NCBI RefSeq assembly: GCF_020179475.1
Contig: NZ_JAILXZ010000001.1
Location: 1,364,001-1,428,000 of the forward strand
Source of the DNA: Novosphingobium huizhouense
Lineage (GTDB): Bacteria; Pseudomonadota; Alphaproteobacteria; Sphingomonadales; Sphingomonadaceae
Length of the DNA stretch: 64,000 nucleotides
Direction of reading: 5' to 3'
Shown here: one piece after another, positions 8,545 to 15,918 of the stretch
Position numbering within the stretch: position 1 is the stretch's first letter
Layout of the letters: the number at the start of each line of letters is the position of its first letter
The notes under the pieces: model-generated
Databases searched by the model: none
What the model was told of the DNA's origin: nothing
The model's input: the letters and a program-made list of their open reading frames with translations, nothing else
Made by a program: the position numbers and the translations under genes

Positions 8545-9429
8545 TCAGCGCACCACGCGGCCGTGGGGCATGACGTGCGCCCGCTCCCGGGCGATCCACT
8601 GGCGCGCGGCGGGCGTCGCCTCCGACGTCCCGGCGAACAGGAACGTGGGCAGGTGCAGGTCGATGATGAAGCACAGGCGGTCGCCGGTGGCCGGATCGTG
8701 CAGCGACACCGATCCGTCCGGCTCGACCGTGAAGGGACCCTCGATCAGCGGCTGACCGATGCGCCAGGGCTGCGTGCTGAGCGCGACCGCGTCGCCGCCG
8801 CTCGCAACCGACACCTCGTAGCTTTCCACCTCGTCGGCGCTCGCCGCGCCGCTCGCCAGCGCCGCCGCGATCGATCCTGCCGCGCGCAGCCGCGCATCGA
8901 CGTCCGGCAGGCGCGAACAGGCATAGGCCATGTGCTCGCCCGCCACGATCAGCCCGCCGTCCATCACGTGGCGCGCCCCGGTGCCACGCGCGGTCCGCTC
9001 GACCAGCCGCAGGCCCAGCAGCGGGCCGGAGGTCGCGAGCTGGCGCCAGTCCTCGACGTAGGCGCCCGAAGGCGCGAACTCGAGCACGGCATTGCCGATG
9101 AAGCGCAAGTCGGCCGGTTCGGGCCAGATGTCGTGCGGCTGGTAGCTGCGCGCGATGTCCCACGCCATCTGCCCGCGCGCCGCGTTCCAGCGCGTGTCGC
9201 CGGTCCAGCCCTGCCGCAGCTCGAGCGGGGTCTGCGCGCCCGCCGCCAGCCGCAGGTCGATGGTGAAGCTCGCCGACTGGAACCAGAACACCTGCGTTTC
9301 CTCGTCGGTCTCGCCGGTGCAGAAGGTGATGCTCTTGCGCCGGAACGCGCCCAGCAGGCGGGGCGGGAAGGGCACCTCGCCCGGCCAGACCACCGGCGGC
9401 AGCTTCTTCAGCAGTTCGGCGAGCGTCAT
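8545..9429 (-). CDS. Uncharacterised protein paired with a 2OG oxygenase
   Basis: A 294-residue cytosolic protein without signal peptide or membrane segment. It has beta-strand-rich blocks (VFWFQSASFTIDLRL, GWTGDTRWNAARGQMAWDIARSY, APSGAYVEDWRQLA, MDGGLIVAGEHMAYAC), then a helical stretch and a second strand-rich part. The pattern loosely recalls the two-barrel Hri1/nitrobindin-like folds, but I cannot assign a family. Its ATG overlaps the stop of the oxygenase gene by four bases (9426-9429), so the two are probably co-translated and act together. Confidence 0.75.
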   Translation of the reverse strand: MTLAELLKKLPPVVWPGEVPFPPRLLGAFRRKSITFCTGETDEETQVFWFQSASFTIDLRLAAGAQTPLELRQGWTGDTRWNAARGQMAWDIARSYQPHDIWPEPADLRFIGNAVLEFAPSGAYVEDWRQLATSGPLLGLRLVERTARGTGARHVMDGGLIVAGEHMAYACSRLPDVDARLRAAGSIAAALASGAASADEVESYEVSVASGGDAVALSTQPWRIGQPLIEGPFTVEPDGSVSLHDPATGDRLCFIIDLHLPTFLFAGTSEATPAARQWIARERAHVMPHGRVVR

Positions 9430-10442
9430 GTCGGCGCCACCTCGACACGGCGCCCGAAGCTGTCGAGCGGGACTGCATCGTCGAGCACCAGCTCTCCGCG
9501 GGCGATGCGCTCCTTCAGGTAGCGGAAGGTCTGCGCGGTCTGGTTGAACAGGTGCTCGCCCGACTTGAGCGGGGCATAGCGCGGCGCCTCGCCCCGCACC
9601 ACGGGGGCCACCACGTGATCGTAGTCGCAGGCATGGAACAGCGCGAACGCGTAGCGCTCCTGCGCCACCCGCTTCACCCGGTGCCGGGTCGCCAGATAGC
9701 GGCCGTTGGACATGATCTCCATCATGTCGCCGATGTTCATGATCAGGCTGTCCGGGACCAGCGGCACATCGCGCCAGGCGCCGTCGCGGTCGACGATCTG
9801 CAACCCGGCGGTGGTCGCGTAAAGCAGCGTGAAGCACTCGTAGTCGGTGTGCGCGCCGATCCCCGGGCGGTCCTGCGCAGTCGGATCGAACGGGTAGTGG
9901 ATCAGCCGCAGCTGGCTCGGCGAATGGCGCGTGTGCGCCGCAAAGTGGTCTTCCTCCAGCCCCAGCGCCAGCGCGAAGGCGGCGAACAACTGCCGCCCGA
10001 TCGCGGTGACGTGTTCGTAGTAGGCCAGCACGTCCTCGCGGAAGCCGGGCATCTCCGGCCACAGGTTGGGGCCGAGCAGCGGTCGCCGGCCCTCCTCGGC
10101 ACGGTAGTCGCGATTGCAGTCGAACGCTTCCTTGAGATCGGGCGTGGCGCCGGCGAACTGTTCCTCGCCCACCGGGACATAGCCCGAATGGTTCACCGAC
10201 TTGCCGATGTAGCTCGCCATCTTGGTCGCCTCGTCCTGCGCGAAGTATGCCTTGGCCCGGGCGAGCACGCGCGCGAAGATCGCCGGGTCGAGCTGCGCGC
10301 CGGTGATGGTGAGGAAGCCCGCATCGGCACAGGCCCGGTCGAGTTGCGCGGCCACGGCGGCGCGCGCGGCGCGGTCGCCTTGGACGAGCGCGGTGATGTC
10401 GACGACGGGGAGCACGGCGGTCTCGATCATGCACTCCGGCAT
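9426..10442 (-). CDS. Isopenicillin N synthase-like 2-oxoglutarate/Fe(II) oxygenase
   Basis: A 338-residue non-heme iron oxygenase of the IPNS/2-ODD family. Fe(II) ligands are H198 and D200 in GIGAHTDYECF and H254 in YLATRHRVKR. R263 in QERYAFALFH would bind the 2-oxoglutarate carboxylate. The DIOX_N part shows SGYVPVGEEQFAG and KEAFDC. The layout, including SGEH near residue 295, recalls the ethylene-forming enzyme/homoarginine hydroxylase group; arginine-contact residues of that group are only partly kept. Start could be ATG 10442 or 10430 (behind CCGGAG). Divergent from a LysR gene across 84 bases with a putative operator; coupled to the downstream uncharacterised gene. Confidence 0.88.
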   Translation of the reverse strand: MPECMIETAVLPVVDITALVQGDRAARAAVAAQLDRACADAGFLTITGAQLDPAIFARVLARAKAYFAQDEATKMASYIGKSVNHSGYVPVGEEQFAGATPDLKEAFDCNRDYRAEEGRRPLLGPNLWPEMPGFREDVLAYYEHVTAIGRQLFAAFALALGLEEDHFAAHTRHSPSQLRLIHYPFDPTAQDRPGIGAHTDYECFTLLYATTAGLQIVDRDGAWRDVPLVPDSLIMNIGDMMEIMSNGRYLATRHRVKRVAQERYAFALFHACDYDHVVAPVVRGEAPRYAPLKSGEHLFNQTAQTFRYLKERIARGELVLDDAVPLDSFGRRVEVAPT

Positions 10443-10472
10443 AGGACGGGAAGGTTATAACGCCATTGACGA

Positions 10473-10491
10473 CGTCCTTATGTTTTTCATC
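10473..10491. promoter_or_regulatory. Putative LysR-type site, copy 1 (oxygenase/LysR divergon)
   Basis: The block GTCCTTATGTTTTTCATC lies in the 84-base gap between the divergent oxygenase and LysR genes. It aligns without gaps with TGTCTATGTCTTTCATC (from 11507) and CCTCTATGTGTTCCATC (from 30105), both next to sterol desaturase genes. At this copy the left arm of the palindrome seen in the other two is degenerate (CATTGACGACG). The shared block is visible in the sequence; that the adjacent LysR protein binds it is inference. Confidence 0.5.
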
Positions 10492-10526
10492 AATCTCATC
10501 TATGCCCTCGCGCGCAAAGCGGGGAT

Positions 10527-11501
10527 ATGTCCGCTTCCGTTGCGAATGAGTCCTGTTGCGCCATGACCGACCGCGTGCCCCTGATCGACCGCAAGTTCGC
10601 CAGCCGGGTCGACTGGAACCTGATGCGCACGTTCGTCGACATCGTGCGCGCGGGCGGCATCGGCGCGGCCGCGCGCCAGCTCAACCGCCAGCAGCCCAGC
10701 ATCAGCGCGGCGCTCAAGCGGCTCGAGGAGCACGTCGGCGCCACGCTGCTCACCCGCAGCGCCAGCGGGGTCGAGATGACCGAGGCGGGCAAGGCCATGC
10801 TCGCGCTGTGCGAGGACATGCTCGAGGCGGCGCGGATGATGCCGCACCAGATCGCGCAGGCGACCAAGCGGGTCGAAGGCTTCGTCCGCATCCAGATCGT
10901 CTCGGGGCTGGTCTCGCCCGAATTCGACGAGGCGATCGCCAGCTTCCACCGTCGCAACCCCGCGATCCACATCGAGATCCGGGTCTCGCCCTGGCGCGAA
11001 GTGCTCGATGCGCTCGAGCAGGGCGAGGTCGAGATCGGCGTCGGCTACGACAGCACCGTGCGCGGCAGCCTGATGTACGAGCCGCTGCTGGTCGAACGGC
11101 AGCAGCTCTATTGCTCGCGCTCGAGCCCGTACTTCGGCTACCGCATCAGCCGGCTTCACGAATTGAAGGACGAAGGCTTCGTCCTGACCGGCGAGGACGA
11201 GATCGAGCTGATCACCCATTTGCGCCGGCGCTACCGCCTCGGCACGCGCGTCAGCGGCCAGGCCGAGGACATCAACGAGGCGCGCCGCCTGATCAAGCTC
11301 GGCGTCGGCATCGGTTTCCTGCCCGTCGCCGCGGCCGAGGCCGAAGTGGCGCGCGGCGCGCTCTGGCCGATGCTCCACGCCGATTTCGAGCCTTCCTACG
11401 ACATCTACCTGCTTGCGCGGACCGATCCCGCGCGCGACACCGCGACCCAGCTGTTCTGGGACGAAGTGTTCCGCCGCGTCCGCTCGCAGCACCGGTCATA
11501 G
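10527..11501 (+). CDS. LysR-family transcriptional regulator
   Basis: A 324-residue regulator. The N-terminal winged helix-turn-helix (about residues 25-85, WNLMRTFVDIVRAGGIGAAARQLNRQQPSISAALKRLEEHVGATLL) is followed by a LysR substrate-binding domain to about residue 320. ATG 10527 or ATG 10563 are both possible; neither has a strong ribosome site. It is transcribed away from the oxygenase gene and is followed at once by a sterol desaturase whose upstream palindrome overlaps this gene's stop codon. The arrangement suggests it controls both neighbours and itself. Confidence 0.95.
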   Translation: MSASVANESCCAMTDRVPLIDRKFASRVDWNLMRTFVDIVRAGGIGAAARQLNRQQPSISAALKRLEEHVGATLLTRSASGVEMTEAGKAMLALCEDMLEAARMMPHQIAQATKRVEGFVRIQIVSGLVSPEFDEAIASFHRRNPAIHIEIRVSPWREVLDALEQGEVEIGVGYDSTVRGSLMYEPLLVERQQLYCSRSSPYFGYRISRLHELKDEGFVLTGEDEIELITHLRRRYRLGTRVSGQAEDINEARRLIKLGVGIGFLPVAAAEAEVARGALWPMLHADFEPSYDIYLLARTDPARDTATQLFWDEVFRRVRSQHRS

Positions 11502-11523
11502 ATGGTGTCTATGTCTTTCATCG
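11498..11523. promoter_or_regulatory. Putative LysR-type site, copy 2 (before sterol desaturase 1)
   Basis: A perfect inverted repeat ATAGA-TGGTG-TCTAT at 11498-11512 fits the T-N11-A design of LysR boxes. It overlaps the TAG stop of the LysR gene and runs into the conserved block TATGTCTTTCATC. It sits 78 bases before the ATG at 11590. The same arms with a different 5-base centre occur at 30097-30111. Confidence 0.6.
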
Positions 11524-11589
11524 GGGAAATGCCCCTGCCTCGATGACGCGCTGCAACGCAACCTGCGACCCAAATCGGGAGTCGCACGA

Positions 11590-12519
11590 ATGCTTGCCAG
11601 TGTCAGGACCACGCTCATCAACCTCATTCCCCCGGCGATGGTCGCGGCGTTCCTGCTGTTCTGGGCCTATGGCCCCAAGGACCTGCTCGCCAATCCGTGG
11701 ACGCTGGTCGTCTGCACCGCGCTGGTCACGATCAGCGTGCTCGGCCTCGAATTCGTTTTCGAGCGCCACGAAGGCTGGCGCATGAACCGGCGCGAGTTCT
11801 TCACCGACCTCTACTACGTCGTGCTCAGCTCCACCGTGATCGCGTGGATGACGCAGACTTTCGCCGAGGCCCCGCTCCAGTCGCTCAAGACCGCGCTCGG
11901 CATCCACACGCCTTGGGTCGGGCAGCTGCCGTGGCTCGCGCAGGTCGCGCTGGCGGTGTTCGTGATCGAGTTCGGCCAGTACTGGATGCATCGCCTGATG
12001 CACAACTGGACGCCGTTCTGGCTGACCCACGCGCCGCACCATCACCTCACCCAGCTCAATGCCGCCAAGGGCGCGGTCGGCAATCCGATCGAGCTGTTCC
12101 TGATCACGCTCAGCGTGCTGGCCTTTTTCGACTTCGACCAGACCGCGCTGTTCGCCTGCTTCACCACCACCGCGGTGGTCTCGACCTTCGCGCACGCCAA
12201 CGTGAAGTCGAACCCGCCGATCTGGTACTCGTTCTTCTTCACCACGATCCGCCACCACAGCCTGCACCACTCGACCGACTACGAGAGCACCCGCTGCAAC
12301 TACGGCAACTCGCTGATCCTGCTCGACCGCATCTTCGGCACCTACAAGGAGGGCGAGGGCGTGCTGGTCGGACAGGACGAGCGCCGCCGCCTGTCGATCT
12401 GGGAGCAGACGGTGTTCCCCTTCCAGCCGCTGGTCGATCGGTACAAGGCGCGCAAGGCAGCCGCCGCCGCCGCGGCCTCCGCTGCGGTCCCCGGCACCGA
12501 AGGCGCCGCCGCGGCATGA
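11590..12519 (+). CDS. Sterol desaturase / fatty acid hydroxylase family protein 1
   Basis: A 309-residue integral membrane di-iron oxygenase with about four membrane helices. The histidine boxes are complete: HRLMH (134-138), HAPHHH (147-152), AHANV (H202) and HHSLHH (222-227). Family members hydroxylate or desaturate sterols, hopanoids, carotenoids or lipid acyl chains; the substrate here is not predictable. The C-terminus ends in a low-complexity Ala tail. GGGAG precedes ATG 11590. Its stop overlaps the ATG of the TPR-sulfotransferase gene. It is a paralogue of the protein at 30204-31199, sharing the FGQYWMHR and KGAVGNPxELFLI blocks. Confidence 0.93.
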   Translation: MLASVRTTLINLIPPAMVAAFLLFWAYGPKDLLANPWTLVVCTALVTISVLGLEFVFERHEGWRMNRREFFTDLYYVVLSSTVIAWMTQTFAEAPLQSLKTALGIHTPWVGQLPWLAQVALAVFVIEFGQYWMHRLMHNWTPFWLTHAPHHHLTQLNAAKGAVGNPIELFLITLSVLAFFDFDQTALFACFTTTAVVSTFAHANVKSNPPIWYSFFFTTIRHHSLHHSTDYESTRCNYGNSLILLDRIFGTYKEGEGVLVGQDERRRLSIWEQTVFPFQPLVDRYKARKAAAAAAASAAVPGTEGAAAA

Positions 12520-14108
12520 TCGCGACGCGCCCCGCGGCGGCCACGGCGGCGCGCCGCGCGCTGGCGCGGACCGCCCTCGCGCGGGGCGATTTCGATGCGG
12601 CGTTCGATCACGCGCAGGCGCTGCTCGCGGCCGAGCCCGCCTGCGCCGAGGCCCATTTCCTGCTCGGCATCGCCGAAGCCTCGTCGGGCGCGATCACTGC
12701 CGGGATCGCCGCGCTCGAACGCGCCGTGGCACTCGATCCGCAGGGCGAATACCGCGCCCATCTCGCCAAGCTCTACACCCTCGTCCGCCGCGAAGGCGAT
12801 GCCGCGGCCATGCTGCGCGCGGCCGAACGGGCGCTGCCCGCCGATGCCCTCGCGCGCGACACGATGGGCTGCGTCTATGCCCGCCTCGGCGATCACGCCG
12901 CCGCACTGCCGCACTTCGACGCCGCCGTCGCGGGCCAGCCCGACAGCAGCGAGTTCCGCTACAACCAGGCGGTCACGCTCAATTTCCTCGGCCGCGTCGA
13001 CGAGGCCGAGGCCGCGCTCGAGGCGCTGATCGCGCGCGATCCCGGCGCGGCGCGGGCGCACCATCTGCTCTCGTCGCTGCGCCGGCAGACCCGCGAGGCC
13101 AACCACGTCGCCCGGCTCGGCCAGGCGCGCGCCGCGGCGGCGCAGGGCCAGGCCCGCCTGCTGCTCGGCTATGCGCTCGCCAAGGAACTTGACGACATCG
13201 GCGAGGCCGAGCAGGCGCTCGACACGCTGATTGCCGCCAACGGCGAGCACCGCCGCAGCCTGCCCTACAGCTTCGCCCGCGACGAGGCGGTGTTCGACGC
13301 GATCGAGGCGGCGTGGGGCGATCTCGCCCGCGCGCCGGTGTCCGATCCCGCCGGCGATGCGCCGATCTTCGTCGTCGGCATGCCGCGCACCGGCACCACG
13401 CTGGTCGACCGCATCCTGTCCTCGCACCCCGCCGTCGAAAGCGCGGGCGAGCTTCAGGCGATGCCGCTCGCCGTCAAGCAGGCCGCGGCCACGCGCAGCC
13501 GCACCGTGCTCGACGCCGAGACCGTGCGCGCCGCCGCGCAGGTCGACCTCGGCCCGGTCGGGCGCGCCTACCTCGATCGCGCGCGCCACCATCGCCGCAC
13601 CGGCGCGCCGCGCTTCGTCGACAAGTTCCCCGGCAATTTCCAGTACCTCGGCTTCATCGCCCGCGCGCTGCCGAATGCCCGGATCGTCTGCCTGCGCCGC
13701 AATCCGATGGACACCGTGCTCGGCAACTTCCGCAATCTCTTCGCGGTCGGCTCGCGCTACTACGACTACAGCTACGACCTGCTCGAGACCGCCGCCTACT
13801 ATGTCCGCTTCGACCGGATGATGGCGTTCTGGCGCGCAGCGCTGCCGGGCCGCGTGCTCGAACTGTCCTACGAGGGCCTCGTCGCCGACCAGGAGGGCGA
13901 AAGCCGCCGCCTGCTCGCGCATTGCGGGCTCGACTGGGACCCGGCCTGCCTCGCCTTCCACGCCAATGCCGCGCCGGTTTCGACCCCCAGCGCGGCGCAG
14001 GTCCGCCGCCCGATCTACACCGAGGCCGTCGCGCGCTGGAAGCGCCACGCCGACGTGCTCGAACCCGTCCGCCAATACCTCGTCCGCGCGGGCGTGGCGG
14101 TCGAATGA
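12516..14108 (+). CDS. Tetratricopeptide repeat-sulfotransferase fusion
   Basis: A 530-residue protein. Residues 1-260 form five or more TPR-like helical pairs (ALARGDFDAAFDHAQALLAAEP, LGDHAAALPHFDAAVAGQPD). Residues 280-525 form a PAPS-dependent sulfotransferase domain: the 5'-phosphosulfate loop VVGMPRTGTTLVDRIL is at about 287 and the 3'-phosphate region PNARIVCLRRNPMDT at about 385-400. It would move sulfate from PAPS to an unknown acceptor in the cytosol. Coupled by ATGA overlap to sterol desaturase 1, so the acceptor may be the desaturase product (inference). Such TPR fusions are frequent in sphingomonads, often near TonB receptors. Confidence 0.9.
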   Translation: MIATRPAAATAARRALARTALARGDFDAAFDHAQALLAAEPACAEAHFLLGIAEASSGAITAGIAALERAVALDPQGEYRAHLAKLYTLVRREGDAAAMLRAAERALPADALARDTMGCVYARLGDHAAALPHFDAAVAGQPDSSEFRYNQAVTLNFLGRVDEAEAALEALIARDPGAARAHHLLSSLRRQTREANHVARLGQARAAAAQGQARLLLGYALAKELDDIGEAEQALDTLIAANGEHRRSLPYSFARDEAVFDAIEAAWGDLARAPVSDPAGDAPIFVVGMPRTGTTLVDRILSSHPAVESAGELQAMPLAVKQAAATRSRTVLDAETVRAAAQVDLGPVGRAYLDRARHHRRTGAPRFVDKFPGNFQYLGFIARALPNARIVCLRRNPMDTVLGNFRNLFAVGSRYYDYSYDLLETAAYYVRFDRMMAFWRAALPGRVLELSYEGLVADQEGESRRLLAHCGLDWDPACLAFHANAAPVSTPSAAQVRRPIYTEAVARWKRHADVLEPVRQYLVRAGVAVE

Positions 14109-14119
14109 AGGGAGCCACG

Positions 14120-14479
14120 ATGAACCCCAGGGCCCTTGCGATCTTCCCTGCGCTCGCGCTCGCGCTGGCCGGCGCGGCCACGCCGGCGCATGCCGCGCAG
14201 GCGAAGCTCGTGCGCTGCGGTGCGGCAGACTGCCTGCTGGTGACCGGCCAGCGCGCCGACCCGGCGGCCGCGGTCACGGTCAACGACCACCCCGTCGCCG
14301 TCGCGGGCGGACGCCGCTGGAAGGCGAAGATCACCGTCGCCACCGTGCGCGCCTGGTCCGAACCCCATGCCCGTTCGATCGCCGTCGCGGTCGCCGGCGC
14401 CGTCGCCGAAACGCCGCTTCCCACGGGAATGCTCGGCCACCCCAAGGACTTGGCCATGCTCGTCGTCCGGGCACGGTAA
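14120..14479 (+). CDS. Small secreted hypothetical protein
   Basis: A 119-residue protein with a signal peptide (residues 1-25, ending PAHAAQA) and two cysteines close together (RCGAADCLLV). No known domain recognised. ATG 14120 has a strong AAGGGAG ribosome site inside the end of the previous gene. An in-frame ATG at 14105 overlapping the upstream TGA is less likely because it lacks one. It may be cotranscribed with the sulfotransferase gene. Confidence 0.7.
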   Translation: MNPRALAIFPALALALAGAATPAHAAQAKLVRCGAADCLLVTGQRADPAAAVTVNDHPVAVAGGRRWKAKITVATVRAWSEPHARSIAVAVAGAVAETPLPTGMLGHPKDLAMLVVRAR

Positions 14480-14608
14480 TAACCGCACAGAACTGGAGTA
14501 ATAAAACTACAAACAAGCCTTCATTATTGAAAGTTTCATCCCCGGGCGCTATATCGACCATAGCAGCCGCCCGAAGAGCGGCGCGTGTTTTCCGCGCAGG
14601 AGATGAAG
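14480..14608 (+). promoter_or_regulatory. AT-rich leader upstream of the urcA-like gene
   Basis: A stretch with GGAGTAATAAAACTAC, CTTCATTATTGAAAG and GCGCTATATCGACC stands out from the roughly 70% G+C background. GCTATATCG is a possible -10 region. No transcription start can be fixed from sequence alone. Confidence 0.4.
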
Positions 14609-14947
14609 ATGAAGAAGGCTTTCGTGGCGCTCGCCATGTTCGCATGTGCAACGCAGGCTTCGGCCGCCACCCCGACCAGCACCGGCAATCCGTTTGCCAA
14701 GGATCAGGCGATCCTCGACCTCAAGGGCCTCGATCTCGCCAGCGCCGACGGCCAGCAGCGCCTCGCCATCCGCATCGACGCCGCTGCGCGCGCGGTCTGC
14801 GGCGAGCGCCTCGAAGGCGTCCACCTCGCGCTCGAGGCCAAGGCCCAGGCCTGCCGTACCGCCGTCACCGCCGACGTGCGCAACCAGATCGAAGCGCGCC
14901 TCGCCGCCGCCGACAAGACCGGTACCCGCGTCGCCTCGCTGCGCTGA
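14609..14947 (+). CDS. UrcA family protein
   Basis: A 112-residue exported protein: signal peptide to about residue 20 (ATQASAA), then the UrcA-type core. Its block LDLASADGQQRLAIRIDAAARAVCG is followed by a second cysteine in AQACRTA. UrcA proteins are small secreted proteins of unknown function, abundant in sphingomonads and caulobacters. AGGAG at 14598-14602 favours ATG 14609 over ATG 14603. The 129 bases upstream are markedly AT-richer than the surroundings and probably hold its own promoter. Confidence 0.82.
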   Translation: MKKAFVALAMFACATQASAATPTSTGNPFAKDQAILDLKGLDLASADGQQRLAIRIDAAARAVCGERLEGVHLALEAKAQACRTAVTADVRNQIEARLAAADKTGTRVASLR

Positions 14948-14979
14948 TCCGGGTTAGGGGAGAGGCCTGAAACTTTCCC

Positions 14980-15918
14980 CTACTTCGCGCTGGGCCACCA
15001 GGTCAGCGTGTGGACGTCGTGCGCCGACGTCCACACGCCGCGCGGCGTCCAGCGCAGCGCGCCGCTGCCGACCGGCTTGCCCACCCGCGACAGGATCGCG
15101 TTGGTCGCGGCGTCGATCACGACGTATTCCTGGTCGTCGGTGGTGCGCAGCCAGACCTTGCCCGCCCCGGTGTCGATGTCGCCCCATTTCAGGTTGTCGC
15201 CGACCTTGATCCGCGCGGTCACCGCCATCGTCGCGGGGTCGATCCGCGCCACGGTGCCGTCGCCCTGTTCCTGAACCCAGACCGCGCCTTCGCCGGCGAC
15301 GAGGAAGCCCGGCGCCTTGCCGAGCGGCGCCGTCCCGGTCACCGCGTTGGTTGCGGGATCGATGCGCTGGAGCAGCTGCTCCTTCGCGCTCACCGCCCAT
15401 AGCGCGCCAAGCCCGAACGACAGGTACCAGGTCCCCGGCGCCACCGTCACGCTCGCCACCACCGTGTTGGTCGCCGGATCGATCCGCGCGATCTTGCCCG
15501 CCGCATCCGAGCCGATCCACACCGCGCCGGCGCCGGTCACGGTGTTGAGCTCGCCTTCGCGCTGGTTGGCGATCCCGCTCGAGATCGTCGCGAGCAGCTT
15601 TCCCGTCTTCACGTCGATCCGCTTGACCGCGTTCTCCGGGCAATCGGCGACCCACAGCGAACCGAAGTCGACGCTCATCCCGCCGCACGGCCGCCCCATC
15701 GGCGCCTCGGCGAGCTTGCCCTTGGTCGACCACTGTTCGACGCGGCCCTTGTTCGTTGCCCAGACGGTCGGCCCGTCGATCGCGAGGAAGTCGGCGAAGC
15801 CCGGCACCACCTGCACCTGTGGCGCAGGTGCCGCGTCTTCGGCATGGGCGGCAGCCGGCGCGAGCACGGCGGCTGCGGCGGCGAGCATGGCGCTCTCGAT
15901 CCTGCGCATCGCGCTCAC
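14980..15918 (-). CDS. Periplasmic beta-propeller (virginiamycin B lyase-like/NHL) protein, last gene of the guanidine operon
   Basis: A 312-residue exported protein: a signal peptide ends near AAAHAEDA. At least five repeats of about 42-46 residues follow, each with a VWxxx...RIDPATN/M motif (KRIDVKTGK, ARIDPATNTVV, QRIDPATNAVT, ARIDPATMAVT, VVIDAATNAIL), as in Vgb/YVTN-type six-bladed propellers. GTG 15918 overlaps the amidase stop (GTGA); ATG 15909 is an alternative. The coupling puts it in the guanidine/allophanate operon, where no enzymatic step needs it. Substrate binding or sensing in the periplasm is possible. Confidence 0.85.
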   Translation of the reverse strand: MSAMRRIESAMLAAAAAVLAPAAAHAEDAAPAPQVQVVPGFADFLAIDGPTVWATNKGRVEQWSTKGKLAEAPMGRPCGGMSVDFGSLWVADCPENAVKRIDVKTGKLLATISSGIANQREGELNTVTGAGAVWIGSDAAGKIARIDPATNTVVASVTVAPGTWYLSFGLGALWAVSAKEQLLQRIDPATNAVTGTAPLGKAPGFLVAGEGAVWVQEQGDGTVARIDPATMAVTARIKVGDNLKWGDIDTGAGKVWLRTTDDQEYVVIDAATNAILSRVGKPVGSGALRWTPRGVWTSAHDVHTLTWWPSAK

